Positions 30,101 to 42,397 of a stretch of DNA of 64,000 nt are shown here, piece after piece; positions within the stretch are counted from its first letter, which is position 1, and each line of letters starts with the position of its first letter. The position numbers and the translations under genes are program-made. The DNA is from Anisakis pegreffii (taxonomy: Eukaryota; Nematoda; Chromadorea; Rhabditida; Anisakidae): positions 62,001 through 126,000 of the forward strand of contig JAPYMA010000088.1 of assembly GCA_035041965.1 (NCBI GenBank), read 5' to 3'. Under the pieces are notes generated by a model, which worked only from the letters and a program-made list of their open reading frames with translations, was not told where the DNA came from and made no database searches.

Positions 30101-32311
30101 GGTTTCATCCATTTTCGTCCCATATCAATTTGATTAACTCTCCAATATCGAGTTTTTGCCTCGACGAAGTATCATTGTTTTGACTCAGAAGTTATTTAGG
30201 TTCATTCATTTCAGTTTTGTTATCTACTTTAAGGTGTTTTCGATTCATTTCTGCCTTTAAAATGAATAAACAGTGAAAATGAATGAATATTTGACGCGAC
30301 CGTATACGACTGCTATATGAAAATAAGGTTGTTGCAGAATTCAATGCTCGAGAAGCAAATTCAAGAGTTGAACTTCCAATTAGAAGACGACCAACGTTCA
30401 TATGAGGCCGCGTTGAACGATCGTGATGCGCAGATCAGAAAAATGCGAGAGGAATGTCAGGCACTTATGGTTGAGCTGCAAATGCTTCTCGATACCAAGC
30501 AGGTAATCAGTCATTGTTTTTTCTCTCGTTGCGTTCATGCAAAATCACTGCAATTTGTCGTACAGCAATGGCCTGCCTCATAGAGCATTACAACACACTT
30601 TTTTTGTTATGGACCAGTGAACGTTGCTTCATTAAACTTATTTAAATGCAATTAAACTTACATGTTGCTTTAAATTATAAACTTTATATTAATAGATTCT
30701 TCATTCAAATTGCGCTTTTATTCAGTGAAATAACACACACCACTCAGTATTTGTTATTGAAGCGTACACCTTATCAGTGAGAAGTGTTGTGGTCGGGTAT
30801 TGAATTGTTAAGAATTACATCACTTGCTTGAAAAGTGCAAGTAATGTGAAAATACTGAATTGATTCGTTTCGTAGCGATCAGCTCAGAACTTATGATTTT
30901 CAGACATTGGATGCTGAAATAGCGATTTATCGCAAGATGTTAGAAGGAGAGGAGAATCGCGCAGGATTGCGGCAACTAGTTGAACAAGTTGTGCGAACAC
31001 ACGGAATCACCCAGCAAGAAGGCACAGGTATCGTTCAGAGTAGAACTCTAATTCATGCAAACGGCTGAATGTGATCAACAGCGATTGAAATAAATCAACT
31101 TCAAACCTTTCATTCTTCTGGTTTTTCCAAATAAGAATAAAGTTCATATAGGTGGTATGATGAGACAGACGGTTTTGAAGTGGTCGAAGGGTCAGTTCAA
31201 AATATTGCCGAAAGAATGATTCGGCAATGTGTTTTTACTATTACAGTTCGATGATGAACTGAATAATAAGTGCACATCAATATGTTCTTTGCCGATTTCA
31301 TTTGTTTCCTTAATCAAAGAAAATCAGCCTGCAGCACTTTGTGATGCTTTAGTGTTTTGATCAGTGGTTTACACTACATTCATAAGATTTCGTTGTTTTG
31401 TCGACTTCAGCGATTCTGTTTTATTTTTCAGAAACGACACGGGTCGTTAAGGGAGAGACAGCATCTCGCAGCTCATTCCAACGTTCCGCTAAAGGCAACG
31501 TTTCGATTCAGGTCACTAACCTTGTATCCATCCTTGCAAAATAAACACTCCTGACACCGCTCCATAGCCTTTCGTATAAAAGTATTGCAATCTATATCTG
31601 TCGGTCATGTCAAATCCTCCTCATCAATCATTCACAGATTTTATGAATTCCTAATGAAGTGCTCAATGAAGGTTGATTATGATCTGAAGTTAACAAACGC
31701 TCTGTATCCTTTCTTTGAAAGATCTTTTTAATAAATGTGAAATTCGAAAAGTGCATTCGTTGTTCAGAAGTTGACGTATTTATTAGAAATTTTTTATGAA
31801 TATGATTACGATGACGGGATGAATCATCAATCGGCAAAAAATTTTAGGACATCGGCGCTGGTGGAACCTATATAACGCTTCAGAATACGCATCGTGCTAA
31901 AGAGGAGAACATTGGCGAGTGGAAACTGAAACGCAAGATTGACGGCAAGAAAGAGATCGTTTACACATTCCCGAAAGACTTCGTGCTCAGAGCCGGGAAA
32001 ACTGTTCGAGTAAGCTTTACGAAAAATCTGAAGCCACAAAATTGATCTCAAATGGCTGTCTCTTAAAAATGTTTTCACTGAATGGTCTGTGAATGGCTTC
32101 AGCGGATTTGAAAAATAATTTATAAGCTGCTTGGCATATATCGGTTGAATTGAAGGTATTCGCTCACAATCAAGGAGTTGCCTCACCTCCCGATCAACTC
32201 GTCTACGATGCGGCTGATTCTTTCGGATCTGGATCGAACGTTCAAACAGTCCTCTATAATCGCGAAGGAGAGGAACGAGCCACTCATATACAACGTTCAA
32301 GTAGTTCATAG
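27107..32311 (+). CDS. ifa: Cytoplasmic intermediate filament protein, IFA type
   Basis: Twelve exons: 27107-27176, 27719-27900, 28332-28445, 28595-28692, 28951-29137, 29452-29661, 29901-30074, 30338-30502, 30904-31027, 31432-31511, 31848-32009 and 32156-32311. The product is 573 aa and every junction is in phase. It has a Gly/Ser-rich head (1-64), an alpha-helical rod (about 65-420), and a lamin-type tail domain (about 455-565). The rod opens with the helix-initiation motif [19 protein letters not shown] and closes with [13 protein letters not shown]. The tail contains [18 protein letters not shown] and [15 protein letters not shown]. Rod segments match nematode IFA proteins better than IFB (for example [16 protein letters not shown] and KVQEIQTQS). 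In C. elegans, IFA proteins pair with IFB-1 in epidermal fibrous organelles that link muscle to cuticle, so the same site is likely. No nuclear localisation signal or CaaX box is seen, which excludes a true lamin. Exon 7 uses a weak acceptor (TTCCTTAAAG). Which IFA paralogue this is cannot be settled. Confidence 0.95.
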
Positions 32312-35300
32312 ATAGATATTAATTCACCGACAGTCAATGCACACGCTTCATAATCTGTTACTAACTGTTGAATCTTTCTAGTATTCATTATCAACGCATT
32401 TATGCTTTAACAGCAGTCCAATATTGATGGTGTTTTTGCTCGTTACCTTGATAAATCCATATCTCCTATTATTCAGATGTGGTTATATAGGTGGATGCGC
32501 ATATTTTGGTTTGTTAGAATGTTACTTATGCAAACCCGTACATATACAATGCAGGAGTTATTCATCCGAGCATTTATTTATGCGTCGTATACAAGCTCAT
32601 TTTCATAATAATAAGAGATGTTGTTCACGCTTTTCAAATGTAATGATAATGTTCGCTCGAGTTAACTAATCCAGCATCTAAACGATAAACAAAATATTAG
32701 TTCATCAAACTGGAATATTAATCCTTCATTTTCATGCAACATCCATTGCAGCACAGAAAAGTGTATCTGATGATCCAACTCAACCCAATGTTCTTAACTT
32801 GTAATATCCTTGCTTAACTCATAAATCATTTCGACAAGTGACCAAAATTCAATCAGTCGTTTGAAACGATGATGTAGATGTATAGGAGCACATGTGGCAT
32901 GAAACTTGAAACTATTGGAAAACATTTATAGTATAAATAACAGCAGAAAGCGCTTATAATCCAAGCTTAGTCTCAATAAGCTTCACCTTCATCATATGGA
33001 GTCTTTATGGGCCCTCTCTCTTGGCAATTGAGCACTCAACTCTTTTTTGTTTCCCAACGAGTATAAGTCGTTTGTTGCTTTCGTTCGATTTGAGTGCAGT
33101 TCTTAGCCGGTTTCTGCTGTTTCGCAAATCATAACTGCCTCGAATGTGAATTTGTTCAGAACAATGTGAATTTGTGGTAGTCCACAAGCGAACAGCTGAT
33201 AATTTTGATTATACTTCTGAACGTATTCAATCTAGCACATACAATTGGCGTTATCTGTTTTGGAATATGCTATTGGTGTTTTGACTAGAACAGCGATAAT
33301 GGCATTCATGGAAACTATTCAGTTTGTTTTAGATGATACAGTGTTGTAAATGAATATGAAATGATCAAGCTTATGGGTAGATAAATAAACGGATTCATAC
33401 GTATAACCTGGTTCATCGAGGCATTCTCAATTGCTTGTTCGCTATGCTTCAGCACTGATCCATCGTTTTCATTTGAGGTATCGTCTGCATGCATTGGATC
33501 GTTACAGCACAGTGATTCAGTTTGATAACAAATAATTTGAGTATAAAGATATATAGCTAGAGTAACTGGCTGGAGAATGATTAAATGTTCATTTCTTAAT
33601 GCGCATAAATGATTTATGCATCTGTTTATCTGAACGTCCAACTCCCAAGCAAACGCTCCTCAACACATTCTCAATTCAACTTCTCATCGCCGCTAATCTG
33701 CCTTTTCTCACAGCTTGCTGATTACTGGTGCAAGACTGGCGTGTTCTGGCACCAGATCGATCACGTATTTCGCGTGCCACAACTATCTACGTTGATCTTT
33801 TCACAAGCCTCATAATAGTGCGATGTTTCACTCGGTCAGCAATCAAAAACTCATCGCGAAACCTATCGGATATCTTTTTTGGAGGTATTATAAGATTTCA
33901 TTAGATTCGAAGATCTTATGCAATTTCATTTGATCACTTTGAAAGTATGCGCACTTTAAGCTACAATGAACACTGTCAATTTGGTATGTCTGTGCGTATT
34001 TTTAGAATCTTCTCAAGATCAGGCATATGACCTAGAAGGTGAAGATGAAACTTAGCCAATAGCCAATCGGCACAAATGCGAGTTGGGCAGCAACACTATG
34101 AAATTGCCCGCTGCCCTTAAACAAGAATATTTCAGCGCGAAAGATATCATCGAAAGATGAAATGAAATTACGGCAAATTTAATTGTACCCAATCCAGAAA
34201 TCCGAAAGATATCTGAATGCAATTAACTTTGCTGTAATTTCAAAGTGAACATCCAAAGAATAGCCTTTGTTATGTGGTACTGCGTGGGGTATTTGTCATT
34301 TCATTGCGGTCGGCTGTGTTCTGCAGCTCGATTAACATTATTATTATTAGATTGAGGGCCTAGCATATGCGAAGCTTCAAGTAATACTTTTTAAATAAGC
34401 ATTTTTTTCAACATTCAGTATGTGTTAAACAACTCATAAAATTGAAACATTGACGACTATCATACCCAATATTCTTCACATACTCTTCTCAAAAATCATC
34501 TTTATTGAGTGGTACATATCTTAGCACAACTATTTACCTTCATCACCCCACTTCTACATCAGTATTCTCCATCATTATTCCATAAAAATTAACGAGCAAA
34601 ATCATACCAACAACAATCACGTCACCATTTCTGCCAACGGTCGTTGCAGTTTCACATCACTAAAACAACTGCATTTCCGCTAACTACCACCAATTGGATG
34701 TCTCCACTGATGATTTTCGGTTTCGAAATGAATTATAAAATGTTGGAAATGGGATGATGAGGCGGCGGCGGCGTTCGATGTTCACTTTCTGAATAAATAT
34801 ATCAGCGTTGCTCGATCGCAGCTGTTCCCACAACAGTGATCTTTTTTTCGCAATTTCTAAATTTTCCTATTTTCATGTCACTTTAAGCATTTTGCAAATT
34901 CTTTACATGATGTCAGAATGTTTGCTTCTCATGACGAGTAACACATAAATACTCAAAATCTAATTTATTCACAGCTAAAAAACTTTTTTAGCGACGAAAA
35001 TTTATGGGATTGATATAATGTGTATGCACTCTCATCGGAACATCTACGCCTAAAGTGTTTATAAATCAGATTAACTGCACCCAACTAACTTTAGTGTGTC
35101 TGTGTTGCCCAAAAATGATACCACTCACAACCAAATTCGAAGACATTCTTTCAACAACTGTTTTTTGGAATCATTGAATACGGCTGTCACTGAGATGGAA
35201 AAATCATATCCATCCATCTTGTTTCTACGCGATGTTCGATTTCTAATAGCATCTACCATCTGCACTATCATTCCACGTATATCATCTGATCCACAACCAA

Positions 35301-36489
35301 CAGTAAGAATTTAACAAGTTTTTGTGTGCTGCTGAATATAGATATATTGATATAACAATTTATTGTCGGTGGATACGATTAACACAATATCAATAGCACG
35401 TCATGCCCCAATCTTGCGAAGTATTCAACATACGATTAACGAAACAATAATCAAACTGTAATTAGTGATCACTATTAAATTTTAAATCAATGATTATGAC
35501 TCGCAGTCCTGGGAGAGTTGATACACGACTGTTGAGCGATGTGTGCGAATTAATGAATGACTATTTGACTCGGATTTCGACTTGTTTATGCGCTAGCCTC
35601 CTTTTATACGCATTATTCTTCGTTGCATTCTCACATTATTGAAAGATTACATTCGTAGATAACATTCTTTGTTACAGTTTCTCAGCTTTCATACAATGCC
35701 TTTAGCTATTAGCATGCATTTTATCTAAATATGCAACAAATATGTTGCATTTCTCATATGTGTATCTTTCATATCTTGATTTACATATTTCATCCAAATG
35801 ATGTTTTGAGTATTCTGAAAGTGCAATGTTTACAGGTCTCATTCCCAGCGATATATTTTCGTTCATTGTTCAACTCATTCTGAATAACATCAGTCTTACC
35901 AGTTGTTATGCCATTTTCTAGAGAGCATCAAACTCTGAATGAATATTTCTGGTATGAGATTATATGAAATCGAGACCGATCAGTCAGTTCTATGAGTGAC
36001 ATCCCGCTGTGAGTCTGAAACTTGAAACCTGTTGACAGGTAAATGCAAGTATTGTTTCCAACTATCCATTGATTAATGTTACTTATGCTTCAATGGTTGT
36101 GTTGGATTGATTCTTATGCTGTGAAGTTTATCGCTTAATTCCATTTCATAATAGCAAGCATCTTTGTAACGTGTCGTTCATTTTCACTGATGGTTATCAA
36201 AATATTCGAATGGAGCATTCATTTGATGAGATCGTAAATAAACGTTGAAATGGCGACGAAATCAGCCGTATCGTGCAAAAATTGGTTTCATCCAAAATTG
36301 CAAATTCGTTTCACACTATGAAAAACGATTTCATTGTCGTTCACGGCACGGCACGTTCATCGTGCTCAACAATTAGAAGTGTGCTTCGATGACTGACATT
36401 ATCTATTCGATTGGAACTGAGCATCTGCAAATGTGCATTTGTAGGTTCTCATTTTACAACGTAATTCATTTCTCAACGAATTTCGTCAG
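32312..36489. other. Gene-poor stretch with isolated exon-like segments
   Basis: No gene model could be built. Two segments look more protein-like than their surroundings. One is at 33714-33813 on + (frame LADYWCKTGVFWHQIDHVF... ending in a stop, after the acceptor-like CTTTTCTCACAG). The other is at about 33415-33535 on minus (...NDPMHADDTSNENDGSVLKH..., ending at CAG before GTTATA). The first few hundred bases are the filament gene 3' UTR. I saw nothing else above background. Confidence 0.35.
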
Positions 36490-36592
36490 AATTGTCAGCA
36501 ATTCGCAACCGAAAAGACAGCATTGCTAACTGTCCGTAGTGTCTGGAAATGGCAGCAAGCAGAATGTTTTGTATTCGACGGTGTAGTTGAGG
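36490..36592 (+). CDS. Orphan exon-like segment, unknown
   Basis: A 103-base open segment bounded by an acceptor-like TTTCGTCAG and a donor-like GTAATT. It reads NCQQFATEKTALLTVRSVWK, then WQQAECFVFDGVVE. Amino-acid composition is coding-like (W, Q, E, V spread evenly), unlike the random frames around it. I could not connect it to a neighbouring exon and recognise no family, so it may be an exon of an undetected long-intron gene, a relic or chance. Confidence 0.22.
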
Positions 36593-37699
36593 GTAATTCG
36601 CATCAAAAAGGATCGCGTATTTATTCAAATGTGACCAGATGCGTTAGATACAAACGGAGGTCTGCATAAAATATGCGTTTAATAAGATGTGAGAACACTT
36701 TACTGTCAAGTTTCCAACTGACGAACATCGTAAAATTGATCTACCTACTGCATTGGTCCTCTTAATTTACCACACATTTTTCACAAATGTGAAGTGTTAC
36801 GATCATAAAACATGGTTCATCAGGATCGTCGATTTAAGTTTTTCATGTCTGTTTTCGACGTGAAAAATTCCAATTCCATAGCCAAATCTTTCGCAGAACT
36901 TATCCGTGTTTGGAAAGTGCAGTAGCACGGTCGTTGTGCTCGTTCGTTACTGTCACATTTCTTTATTAAGTTGCATCATTGACTTTTTGAAACACGGAAT
37001 GAGTAAGCGGAATTGAAGGAGTTGTCTGAATGAGTAATTGATGCAGTTGGCCTTGATGAATATTTCTTTCTTCTGATAGATTCTTCTAAACGATGCATCA
37101 TTAGCGTTCAGATGATTGCTTGGTGCATGTGCAATGCGGAAACATCATTTCAATAGAAAAGTAAACAGACGGGATTAATATGAGAGAAGGCTGGATCGGT
37201 TCCACGAATGTTGTTGCCATTGTCGTATTAAGATCGCATAAAATTACTCGAGTAATCCCCATTCAATGCTTAGTCGAGGATAACAAAAACTTTTTGTGGT
37301 TCCATTATTCGGTTTACGATGAACTGAACTGCTGTGCGATGGCATACTGATTGCATTCAGTCCCTCAAGGGCAAATTGGATGCTATTTTCATCGAATTTG
37401 AAGTGGAAATGAACATTTCGCTTAAAAATCTAATAAATGCGCATTATGTACATACGTGCGATATTGACACATCTTCCTGAACTTAATCCGGCTAGAGGAG
37501 TGTGAACCTATGAAACGTAACATTCAGGTCCGATGCACGATCAACTGAGGCACCACCGGGGCTGCTGAGCCTCCATTGAGTGGCTATAATTAAATATCAA
37601 GCCGAAACCAGGCATGATTCATTTGACTTATGCCTGACTACACATTTAGGCGATTGCCTTCTATCTGCTACACTGTGAGGCAGTCAGTTAAGCTATTAA

Positions 37700-38430
37700 A
37701 TATTCCGTGGGGAAATAAGCTCGAGTTTTTAGAGGAATGCTTATGAATACGGCAATTATGAATATCGAGAATAAAATGCATTCTAGCCGCGTCAAGTTGT
37801 ACCATTCTGTTCATCTATGCTGTGGCATTGTTGACGTTTAAGTGAGAATGATTAAGTTTGGTGCCAACTATTTATCACAAGGAATCAAAGGAACCGCTTC
37901 GTTGAGATCAAACAAGCATTTTGGCGAGTAAACATGGAAGAATTATACGACATAAATCAGCCAAACGACCTAATTCCCTTTGAGGCGCTCACAATTCCCT
38001 CTCCAATGATGGTCGACGATGTAGAAAATGGATTATTTGCCGTTGCAGAATGATACGAAATATACTCGGTCCTGTTGGTTGCAGAATACAAGCATCATTT
38101 CGAAGCGTGACGCTCACTCTGGCTTAAGTTGAGCCTTGAACTGTTGCTCGATTATGATCATGATCGAGTTGAATGAGGCTTACAGCGCATCAACTTATGC
38201 TCTAACTGAGGCTTACGAAGCCCGGTTTGAAGATTAGTTCCAGCAACGCACTGTCGATCTTATCGCGTTGGAAGGTTGAATCGTGTTACGACTGGCATAG
38301 ATCATGGTGCAGCTAGATCGAACAGCCGGCTGATCCCTTTTCAGTAGCTGTCGTCCTATTCGCCGATGAGTGCAGAAAGCGTGCACGTAAAGAGGCAAGA
38401 TTCTGACGAGCGAATGCAAATCATGATGAA
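37700..38430 (+). pseudogene. Cluster of broken, coding-like reading frames
   Basis: Several stretches on the + strand look translated but are interrupted by stops and frame changes. From about 37856 a 65-codon frame includes RFVEIKQAFWRVNMEELYDI and continues through INQPNDLIPFEALTIPSPM to a TGA at about 38051. From 38154 another frame reads ELNEAYSASTYALTEAYEARF and continues past a TAG, TGA, TAG and TGA with protein-like text between them (FQQRTVDLIALEG, IMVQLDRTAG). Stops of these types arise easily from CAG, CGA or TGG by C-to-T or G-to-A change. This pattern fits a decayed gene or mobile-element fragment. The family is not recognised; no transposase or reverse transcriptase motif was seen. 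Confidence 0.28.
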
Positions 38431-38778
38431 AAGTTTAAGTGTGATTTGAGAGTGCATCATAAATCACAATATTAAAAGCCTGCCTTCTCACTGCAGATGT
38501 ACGCACTCAAGACGCACTTAATCGAAAACATATGAGGTCATTGATTTGAATGCGTTAATTGCGAACGAAGAGCACATTAAAAAGAAAGTTCTTGTTGATT
38601 TCAAGAAATTAATTTCGAATGTGCACTGAACTGTGCGTAAGGAATGCTCGCATTACAATTACAATTCGAAAGCCGTCGGCGTTTACTAAGCTCACTTCAT
38701 TTGTTCATAACCTCACTTGCAAACAAAAACACACTTCGCCTTGCCAGAAGCAATCGCATGCTCTTTAAGCTATTCTAG

Positions 38779-39150
38779 ATTCATGATCCTTGTCCTTTCC
38801 TGTTCTATTTTGTGTTCCTTTCCTGTTCCCTCCGTTTTTGTTCTTCAGCACCATTTCCAAGAGCGCACCTAACGAAAGATGAGTCCCTGTTGAGTTTGCT
38901 GCTTACGTATTTCCTGATTCTAGTTGAACTTGAACTGGCCGAAATTTGCCAATACATCAGCTAGGCAAAACGTAATATTGGTACGGCCTTAATGAATGCT
39001 ATATTCTCATCGGACGAACAATGCAGTTTCAGGTCTTCGTTATTGAATCGAGGCCTTATCGAAGAAAATTTTTCGTACACTGGAAAACAACAATTGGAGA
39101 CCATTGTTGTAAGGCTCGAGATCGATGCAAAACTTGAACACTTTACTTGA
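38779..39150 (+). pseudogene. Open frame with one internal TAG, possible relic
   Basis: One frame stays open for 124 codons except for a TAG at 38962. Before it the text reads ...RAHLTKDESLLSLLLTYFLI; after it, AKRNIGTALMNAIFSSDEQC and then GKQQLETIVVRLEID. An acceptor-like GTTCTTCAG sits at about 38840-38850. Either a single stop has broken a coding frame, or an intron boundary falls near ATCAG/CTAGG. No family is recognised. It lies close to the broken frames at 37.7-38.4 kb and may belong to the same relic. Confidence 0.25.
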
Positions 39151-39369
39151 GCATTCCTGGATCGAAGAAGCAACAAAATATTCCACTCTTGACTTCAGCT
39201 AATTTATGAAAGGGGACGAATGATTTTTGTTGGTAAATTATCTCATTTCGTCCGTGAAAAATTATCATCTCAGTTGAAGGTCTTAATATTGAGTGGATTG
39301 CGAGAATTGATTGCATCAATTACGACAGTTACTCGCGTTCGTTCGTCCTTTCACACACCATACATATTA

Positions 39370-39712
39370 AAATGCACCATTGAGAGCCACCAAAATGCAC
39401 CCAGAGCACTATTTTTCTTCAGCTCATCATGCTCCTTAGCAGTAACTAAAACCAATTTTCGACCGCCAGCCTCAACTGCGTTCCCTTCAGCTGTTGCTTC
39501 GAACACTTTTCGAAGCATTTCGTGATTTTCTCAAAACTAAATTTTCCATCATAAATTTCGGTTAAATTGACGTTCATAAATCGCACAAAAAAATTTGGGC
39601 ACATCATCAAAATCAGCTTCGAGCAGCGTCTGTTGCAATTTAGCTAATTTACCCACGTCGTTAATTAACCTTATCCCTCCATTAGTGACCTTTAAAACCT
39701 TCGATTATAATC
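39370..39712 (-). pseudogene. Minus-strand coding-like frames broken by frame changes
   Basis: Reading the minus strand from 39712 down, a frame reads VTNGGIRLINDVGKLAKLQQ and then TLLEADFDDVPKFFCAIYER to a stop. A second frame follows (MNVNLTEIYDGKFSFEKITK). A third reads NHEMLRKVFEATAEGNAVEA, then GGRKLVLVTAKEHDELKKNS and ends after GAFWWLSMVHFN. The three lie end to end in different frames without convincing splice signals between them, which suggests one coding region with two frameshifts, or an unrecognised exon set. The family is unknown. Confidence 0.28.
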
Positions 39713-39720
39713 ATCCAATT

Positions 39721-40293
39721 CCATTACTTCTTTGTTCCAGGCTTATTTATGTTTCTCTTATGAACGATTCTTTTTACATCAATGGTATATTCATTGATCT
39801 CAAGTGGTGATTGCGTAATATGATCACGTAATATATCAGTTGATCGATTCGAGATGGAGTTGTAAACGCAACGACCGCAAAGGAGCACCGCTCTCAAACG
39901 CTCATTGGGTTCATCGATCTCCTAAAACCTAGCCTTTGCTTGAGAGTTGATTTTACTGGAATTCATTGGGCTAGAGCCCACTTTTGAGCCAGGTTTTTAC
40001 TGAATCAACTTCAGGTCAGACTGAATGTGAACAATGACGATTTCATTTTGTGTTCAACTGATTATGGGCAACGGAGCGATTGGTTGACAAAAACGTAACG
40101 AAAGCTATCTCTCACTTTATTTCTACCAATAAAACATTTTGCATTTCAAAGCATAATCAACAGACAGTTTATGCTCCTCTATTATCGCGAAAGAAATTGG
40201 CCAGCATTAGAGAACTTGATGTGCTGAGAGGAGAGTATTTCTATCCATAACCCAGTAATAAGTAACAAGTAACAAGTAACTTGCACATTACTT
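39721..40293. other. No gene seen
   Basis: AT-rich sequence without supported exons. Its 3' end carries the inverted repeat at 40267-40300 that abuts the first repeat copy. Confidence 0.4.
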
Positions 40294-40300
40294 GTTACTT
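40267..40300. repeat. Perfect 13-base inverted repeat
   Basis: Arms AAGTAACAAGTAA (40267-40279) and TTACTTGTTACTT (40288-40300) are exact reverse complements separated by eight bases (CTTGCACA). The upstream arm is part of a short AAGTAAC direct repeat. The downstream arm overlaps the left end of the dispersed repeat copy at 40294, so it may be an insertion-site feature. Confidence 0.8.
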
Positions 40301-40580
40301 GCACATCGAGCGGTTGTTTTGTTGATCGCTGTGAGCGATCGGCGGAATATTTATTTTGTAGAATTATGATTATTCATTGGTTTGGTATTTGGCTAGGTTT
40401 AATTATGGAAAGTATTCACGGCAACTAATTTAATACTCGGTTATATTCACTTGGCCTGCTCGTCTAGCCAGCGTGATGGCGTCAATCAAGGCTAAAACAG
40501 TGCGAACGGAAGCGCGAGTATTGTGGCCAGCAACGTTACAAACGTTTGATAGTCTGGCCAACCCAGGTAATCCAGGTAAC
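40294..40580. mobile_element. MITE-like dispersed repeat, copy 1
   Basis: About 287 bases shared with the copies near 40936-41213 and 55219-55525. Landmarks in order are GAGCGATCGGCGGAATATTT, a region with GGCAACTAATTTAATACTCGG, TTGGCCTGCTCGTCTAGCCA, and the most conserved block GCAACGTTACAAACGTTTGA. The left end (GTTACTTGCAC) and the reverse complement of the right end (GTTACCTGGA) are similar, a short imperfect terminal inverted repeat. It has no coding capacity. This fits a non-autonomous DNA transposon, but target-site duplications were not evident. Confidence 0.6.
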
Positions 40581-40935
40581 CCAGCAGCAACTTTCTTCCA
40601 TTTTTTTGGTCGTCTCGGTATTGATGAATTACCTGGTTAATTTTCCCAGCATGTTACTGATACTGCTGCTTTTTGTGGAATGGAATGTGCGAATGGCAAT
40701 TCATAAAAGTATACCGCAAAAATTGCTCATTCGAATTGTGATTGTCCTGTGGGCCAGGAATCTCACATTAACTATACTATGTGCATTGATGTCAGAATGC
40801 GATTTTCGGGTGGATTGAGAATGACCACAATGTTTGTTATGAATGGCGATATCAGGTGCAGTACAAAATACGATCATATCATAAATGTCCTTAAGTTATC
40901 ATACAGCATTGTGTTCATTTAATAGTTACTCGTTA

Positions 40936-41213
40936 GTTGTTGGACACCGAGCACTTGTTCTGCCGATTGGTCTGGGCCATCGGCAAAATGCTGTTCATTT
41001 AAATTGCAATTTTCAACCGGTTTATATTATAATGCAAAAGTATTTGCGACAGCTAATTAGTTGCTCGGTTGGTGAGTGGTTGTGTTGTTCGGCTGGCCTG
41101 CGCGCTCAGCCAGCAGGGTGGCGTCAATTAAGGCTGAAATCATGCAACGGAATGATGCATTATGGCACCATCAACATCACAAACGTTTGATAGCTAGGCC
41201 AAACCAAGTATAA
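40936..41213. mobile_element. MITE-like dispersed repeat, copy 2
   Basis: A more diverged copy of the same element in the same orientation, 355 bases after copy 1. The left half matches loosely (ACACCGAGCACTTGTTCTGC, ATCGGCAAAATG). The right half matches clearly (GGCTGGCCTGCGCGCTCAGC, GGTGGCGTCAATTAAGGCTG, CACAAACGTTTGATAG). Ends are approximate. Confidence 0.55.
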
Positions 41214-41221
41214 TGACCCGG

Positions 41222-41413
41222 TGTCCCCAGAACTAGCAACGACGGACTATCAACATCACGAAGAACCCCCTCTTCATCCGGGATGAAATCATCGACCAGC
41301 CATCCCGATTTAGAAGGAGCATCTCCATTAGGAAGGGCATGAACAGTTTTCGTAGTTTGCACTTGCTCAATTTCGTCCGCTTCATCAATTTTCACATCGC
41401 TCTCGAAATTCAT
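41222..41413 (-). CDS. Orphan exon-like segment, acidic, unknown
   Basis: The minus-strand frame starts at an ATG and reads MNFESDVKIDEADEIEQVQT, then PSKSGWLVDDFIPDEEGVLR and DVDSPSLLVLGTPG. It has an acid-rich, coding-like composition and a possible donor at GG/GTCATT, beyond which the frame enters repeat copy 2. No continuation exon was found downstream on the minus strand, and no family is recognised. Confidence 0.3.
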
Positions 41414-42397
41414 ATTGATCTAATCCTAAACTAATGTGATAACAACGAACTTTAAATTGTTTTCGGTGGTTGTTGTCACTTTTGAACGAAGCTTTTTCGT
41501 TGTTTGCTTCCACAACACGAACGAGCATTGCCTATGGGGTAATCAGTTTAATTCCATTTGAACGCAAACCAACTCATTTCTCATTTGTGCTGATTACTTC
41601 AAACTGCATTCATTCTCCCACATCGATGAAAATTATACCCCCTACAACATACATATAATCACTTCTTCCATCAGTCGCTCATTTTCATCAGCTTTCAATC
41701 AACATCGTTATCATTCCCATTATCATCATCCTACCAAATCCCATAGAGAATTCGTCCAGTTATCTTCCTCACATATCTGATCTCTTCAACAAATTATTTC
41801 TAGCGATCATCTAATGTCATCGATGTTCTTTTAGGAACGAAGCCAATGATTTGTTCAGTTCGTTTAATTCCTTGTTTGGACGCGACACATTCTTGATAGA
41901 AGTGACGGATAAAAGTAAGTAATACACAAATCGCGAATGCATGGCCTCAATGATCAAATGTTCAAGGCGTTTCGATCATCATCACTTTTAGACCATCCCA
42001 AACTTTAGAAGCAATGTTCTCAAAATTTTGAACGAAACAAAACATTAATCAATTTAATTTGTGACTTTGTTTCTGGGTGAAAAAATGAGCTTTTAACTGA
42101 AGGGCTTCGTATTATGAATAGAGGAACGAGTTAAGTGGAGGTTAGAAATCTTGACTTTCGACTTGAAAAAATTCTAGTTCCTTTTGTCTACTTCAAATTG
42201 CACTGTCATTCGGAGTTCATTGCTGTGGCATAGAAGCAGCAAGTTTGTATTCAACACTTGACAGTGTTCAGCAGTCATTGAGTCATTCATCGAGCTGCAA
42301 TCAAGCCTTCGTTGTTTCAGTTAACTTAAACGGATAGCGAGCCAAATTCTTGCCAGTTTATTTTATCCACTTACTGAAAGTTCTATTTGACCGTCAC
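41414..42397. other. Intergenic with one exon-like segment
   Basis: Mostly without signal. A + strand segment at 41835-41914 is bounded by an acceptor-like GTTCTTTTAG and a consensus GTAAGT donor. It reads NEANDLFSSFNSLFGRDTFL then IEVTDK. Both splice signals are good, so this is one of the better orphan exon candidates, but it has no partner. Confidence 0.3.

Noticed and set aside
31827..32309. 160-codon minus-strand frame
   Set aside because: Antisense of the filament tail exons, which are clearly coding on +.
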